DNA of 45,843 bases from CAYFNK01 sp964393215 (GTDB lineage Archaea > Nanobdellota > Nanobdellia > SCGC-AAA011-G17 > PNOQ01), in assembly GCA_964393215.1 (NCBI GenBank), contig CAYMSW010000003.1, positions 1 through 45,843 on the forward strand. Direction: 5' to 3'. The stretch's first letter is position 1. Every line of letters begins with the position of its first letter. Positions 45,495-45,843 of this stretch are shown here, piece after piece. The notes beneath the pieces are model-generated. The model saw only the letters and a list, made by a program, of their open reading frames with translations. It had not been told where the DNA came from and searched no databases. The position numbers and the translations under genes are program-made.

Positions 45495-45596
45495 CCAACA
45501 ATCCTCCGACAATTCTTTTTTCCATACATCAGTATCATGTCTTCAACAAATCCAGAATAAATTCTGTCAACTCCATTTGACGTACAATCGGCAGAT

Positions 45597-45843
45597 TCAA
45601 TTCTCGTTTTTGGATAGCATCGCTTTTGTTGCCCAAGCATTTGGCTTAAAGTTACGGTCTTTTGGCAGATCATTGGTATTGAGTCGCGGCAGTATTAGCG
45701 GATTGGTCTTTGATAGATCGGCAATTCCGACCTCAACAGTCAAACCTGCAACACAGTTTCTGTTGCCAATCGTAGACAACAATGCATCGTTATATGCCCC
45801 ATAAGGATAACACATGATCCAACGGTCGGTGTTGGTACCTATG
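45597..45843 (-). CDS. NodB-type polysaccharide deacetylase, C-terminal part (cut by window edge)
   Basis: The last ~82 codons are visible, opening IGTNTDRWIMCYPYGAYND. The CYPYGAYN stretch is the conserved late motif of CE4 deacetylases, and ILPRLNTNDLPKD is the usual C-terminal end of one subgroup. The catalytic Asp/His motifs lie outside the window. If it acts with the four genes downstream it could deacylate a lipid-linked sugar, as ArnD and NaxD do. About 100 bases separate it from the SDR gene; no gene is called there. Confidence 0.72.
   Translation of the reverse strand, partial: IGTNTDRWIMCYPYGAYNDALLSTIGNRNCVAGLTVEVGIADLSKTNPLILPRLNTNDLPKDRNFKPNAWATKAMLSKNEN

Noticed and set aside
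45510..45563. TTGACA at about 45560-45565 on the minus strand as a promoter for the SDR operon
   Set aside because: The -35 is perfect but no acceptable -10 lies 16-18 bases downstream.
45491..45596. Open frame after the deacetylase stop, ending in an ATGA overlap with the SDR start
   Set aside because: It could be a frameshifted tail of the deacetylase, but the deacetylase already ends soon after its usual LPRLNTNDLP motif. About 35 codons without a stop can arise by chance.
1..45843. CRISPR arrays, tRNA, rRNA, insertion sequences, attachment sites
   Set aside because: I read the gaps and found no regularly spaced repeats, cloverleaf sequences, transposase motifs or terminal inverted repeats.

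Overview
This window is a long surface-glycan locus. Thirty-five of the 36 protein genes read on the minus strand, many overlap or lie within 20 bases of each other, and the longest stretch without a gene is about 210 bases. There are no tRNA, rRNA, CRISPR, transposase or integrase genes. Base composition looks moderate, with many A/T runs. The membrane-bound enzymes and the AlgI/AlgJ-type O-acetylation pair fit a Gram-negative bacterium. The mix of radical SAM enzymes, DprE-like enzymes and methyltransferase fusions suggests Desulfobacterota or a relative, but this taxonomic guess is inference only.

Layout. (A) 1-16.6 kb: a polyprenyl-phosphate-sugar and GT-C section. GT2 enzymes of the DPM1 type (833-1543, 5479-6906 fused to a methyltransferase, 14744-15511) alternate with large multi-pass GT-C-like proteins (2289-4076, 6974-9310, 10227-12395, 12457-14736), a DUF218/ElyC-like protein and a B12-binding-type radical SAM enzyme. 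The only plus-strand gene, a small methyltransferase (9489-10205), sits between two GT-C-like genes whose C-terminal modules are homologous. (B) 15.5-31 kb: soluble GT2 and GT-B glycosyltransferases, methyltransferases (three class I, one FkbM), a radical SAM/SPASM enzyme, a fucosyltransferase-like protein and an NAD-dependent sugar epimerase. A promoter-like site with an embedded 14-bp palindrome lies at 24053-24082. (C) 31-37.3 kb: a nonulosonic (sialic-type) acid cassette with NeuC, NeuB and NeuA homologues, followed by two radical SAM enzymes. (D) 37.4-40 kb: an SGNH/AlgJ-like protein and an MBOAT acyltransferase, a likely O-acetylation pair. (E) 40.1-45.8 kb: a GT-C-like DUF2079 protein, a DprE1-like FAD oxidase, a nucleotidyltransferase-GT2 fusion, a DprE2-like SDR and the C-terminus of a NodB-type deacetylase.

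How it may work together: soluble glycosyltransferases build a glycan on the cytoplasmic side. The DPM1-like GT2s charge polyprenyl phosphate with single sugars, and the GT-C-like proteins use these on the periplasmic side. The nonulosonate cassette supplies a CMP-activated acidic sugar. Methyl, acetyl and possibly radical-SAM-installed groups decorate the product. Region E is the most interesting part. It resembles a compact line that activates a sugar, loads it on a lipid, inverts C2 by DprE1/DprE2-type oxidation and reduction, and perhaps deacylates it before GT-C transfer. I see no initiating phosphoglycosyltransferase, Wzx, Wzy or Wzm/Wzt gene here, so the locus probably extends beyond both edges.
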